Below the pieces are notes generated by a model. That model saw only the letters and a program-made list of their open reading frames with translations. It had not been told where the DNA came from and searched no databases. Of a stretch of 6,076 nt of DNA, positions 4,697 to 6,076 are shown one piece after another (the stretch's first letter is position 1; the number at the start of each line of letters is the position of its first letter). The position numbers and the translations under genes were made by a program. This DNA is from Paracoccaceae bacterium (GTDB taxonomy: Bacteria; Pseudomonadota; Alphaproteobacteria; Rhodobacterales; Rhodobacteraceae): NCBI GenBank assembly GCA_007128995.1, contig SKWJ01000061.1, positions 1-6,076 of the forward strand, read 5' to 3'.

Positions 4697-6076
4697 TGGT
4701 TACGCAACCTGAAGCGTTGGATTTTGCCTGTCGGGGTCTTTGGCAATTTTGCGGCAAAAACAACAGAGCGTGGATATTTGAAAGGGGCAATCGTGGCCTT
4801 GACGTGATCCTGAAGTGCTTTTGCAAGCTGTTCCGATGGCACGAGACCATCGGCAAGTACGATATGGGCCTGCACAATCGCCCCGCGTGCCGCATCGGGA
4901 ATACCAATGACTGCGCATTCGGCCACAGCATCATGCGCCAGCAGTGCCGCCTCGACCTCTGGGCCGGCAATATTGTAGCCCGAGGAGATGATCATGTCGT
5001 CATTGCGCGCTGCGAAGTGGAAATAACCGTCCGCGTCCTGAACGAAGGTGTCACCCGTGATATTCCATCCGTCCTGAACATAGTCCTGCTGTCTGTTGCC
5101 ATGAAGATAGCGGCATCCTGTAGGACCTCGCACCGCCAGTCGTCCGACCTCTCCGAATGGCATCTCCTGACCATCTTCGCCGATAACCCTTGCTTCATAT
5201 CCAGAAACGGGCTTGCCAGTACAGGCTGGCCGATGATCGTCAAACCGGTTGGAAATAAATATATGCAACAGTTCGGTCGCGCCGATTCCGTCAAGCATCG
5301 GTTTGCCTGTCGTTTCGATCCACTGCTGATAGACCGGCGCTGGCAAGGTCTCTCCGGCCGAGACCGCCGCGCGCAGCGATGACAGATCGGCACCTTCTTC
5401 CATCGCCGCCAGCATCGCGCGATATGCTGTCGGGGCAGTGAAGCAGACTGTTGCGCGGTAGGTTTCGATAATCTCGATCATGTTTGGCGGGGTTGCCTGT
5501 TCCAGAAGGGTTGCCGCCGCGCCAAAACGCAAGGGAAAGATCGCAAGCCCCCCCAACCCGAAGGTAAACGCCAGTGGGGGCGAACCCACGAAGATATCAT
5601 CCGGCGTCACGCCAAGCACCTCACGTGCATAGCCATCGGCAATGATTAGAAGGTCGCGATGAAAATGCATGGTTCCCTTGGGTTTACCGGTTGATCCTGA
5701 GGTAAATCCGATGAGAGCGACATCATCCTGCGCCGTCTGCACGGACACGAAACGCACTGGTTTTTGTAACGCCAGCCGGTCCAACTCGGCGTCGTGATTT
5801 GCTGTCCCGTCAAAGCCGGTGACCGAGTGTAGAAACCGGCTGTCTTGGGCACAAAGCATCAGTTCGTCCAGAAGCCGGGTGTCGCACAGGGCATGGCTGA
5901 TTTCCGCAGCATCAACATATTGCGCCAGTTCGCCTGCGCGCATCATCGGCATGGTGTTGATGACCACAGCGCCCGCCTTGGTGGCCGCCAGCCAGCACGC
6001 CACCATTGCTGGGTTGTTCGCTGAACGGATCAGGATGCGGTTGCCTGGCTTGACACCCAGATCGTCCACGAGAACA
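4693..6076 (-). CDS. Aryl-CoA ligase, benzoate/2-aminobenzoate-CoA ligase type (5' end outside window)
   Basis: ANL-superfamily adenylating enzyme that activates an aromatic acid with ATP to an acyl-AMP and then to the CoA thioester. The frame is open at base 6076, so the start lies beyond the window; the GTG at 6069 is probably internal, and roughly 70-90 N-terminal residues are missing from a usual ~540. Counting that GTG as residue 1: phosphate-binding loop FTSGSTGKPKGT at 122-133 followed by MHFHRDLL, substrate/adenine region PPLAFTFGLGG at 164-174, DGIGATELLHIFIS at 260-273, the ribose-binding D340 in ITGDTF, hinge and A8 segment RNDDMIISSGYNIAGPEVE at 355-373, and catalytic lysine K449 in PKTPTGKIQR. 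The MHFHRD and GATELLHIF segments are characteristic of the benzoate/anthranilate-CoA ligase branch rather than acetyl- or fatty-acyl-CoA synthetases. With kynA directly downstream (4-base overlap), anthranilate (2-aminobenzoate) is the most likely substrate, as for AbmG of Azoarcus evansii; benzoate or another aryl acid remains possible. Confidence 0.9.
   Translation of the reverse strand, partial: VLVDDLGVKPGNRILIRSANNPAMVACWLAATKAGAVVINTMPMMRAGELAQYVDAAEISHALCDTRLLDELMLCAQDSRFLHSVTGFDGTANHDAELDRLALQKPVRFVSVQTAQDDVALIGFTSGSTGKPKGTMHFHRDLLIIADGYAREVLGVTPDDIFVGSPPLAFTFGLGGLAIFPLRFGAAATLLEQATPPNMIEIIETYRATVCFTAPTAYRAMLAAMEEGADLSSLRAAVSAGETLPAPVYQQWIETTGKPMLDGIGATELLHIFISNRFDDHRPACTGKPVSGYEARVIGEDGQEMPFGEVGRLAVRGPTGCRYLHGNRQQDYVQDGWNITGDTFVQDADGYFHFAARNDDMIISSGYNIAGPEVEAALLAHDAVAECAVIGIPDAARGAIVQAHIVLADGLVPSEQLAKALQDHVKATIAPFKYPRSVVFAAKLPKTPTGKIQRFRLRNQ

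Noticed and set aside
4591..5382. 263-residue open frame on the + strand opposite the ligase and kynA
   Set aside because: Runs across the boundary of two well-supported genes and has no recognisable domain or ribosome site.

Overview
The window reads as a dense, GC-rich stretch of an alphaproteobacterial chromosome. Rhodobacterales is my best guess, inferred from gene content and codon style, not demonstrated. It holds two tightly packed operon fragments that converge at about position 2942-3044. Both run off the window: the left operon starts before base 1 and the right operon starts after base 6076, so neither promoter is visible.

Left operon (+ strand, 1-2941): three membrane proteins joined by two ATGA stop/start overlaps. 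They are a CDP-alcohol phosphatidyltransferase lacking its N-terminus, a 535-residue polytopic protein with an alkaline-phosphatase-superfamily (sulfatase/LTA-synthase-like) catalytic domain, and a 292-residue protein of the lysylphosphatidylglycerol synthase transmembrane/UPF0104 family. Together they look like a lipid module. One enzyme would make a phospholipid by head-group transfer, a second would transfer or cleave a phospho-head-group outside the membrane, and a third would be an integral-membrane lipid handler. The exact substrate cannot be read from sequence, and this is the less described part of the window.

Right operon (- strand, transcribed from 6076 down to 3045): an aryl-CoA ligase of the benzoate/2-aminobenzoate type (5' end missing), tryptophan 2,3-dioxygenase (kynA), a hotdog-fold acyl-CoA thioesterase resembling 4-hydroxybenzoyl-CoA thioesterase, and a RidA/YjgF-family protein. 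This order suggests tryptophan degradation through kynurenine and anthranilate, with anthranilate activated to 2-aminobenzoyl-CoA (the aerobic CoA-dependent route described in Azoarcus evansii). The thioesterase would recover CoA from stalled intermediates. The RidA-like protein would handle a reactive nitrogen intermediate, but it lacks the arginine that defines the deaminase subgroup. Formamidase, kynureninase and 2-aminobenzoyl-CoA monooxygenase/reductase are not in the window.

I found no tRNA, rRNA, CRISPR array, insertion sequence or prophage signature. The only non-coding stretch is the ~100-base gap between the convergent operons, which holds only weak hairpins.
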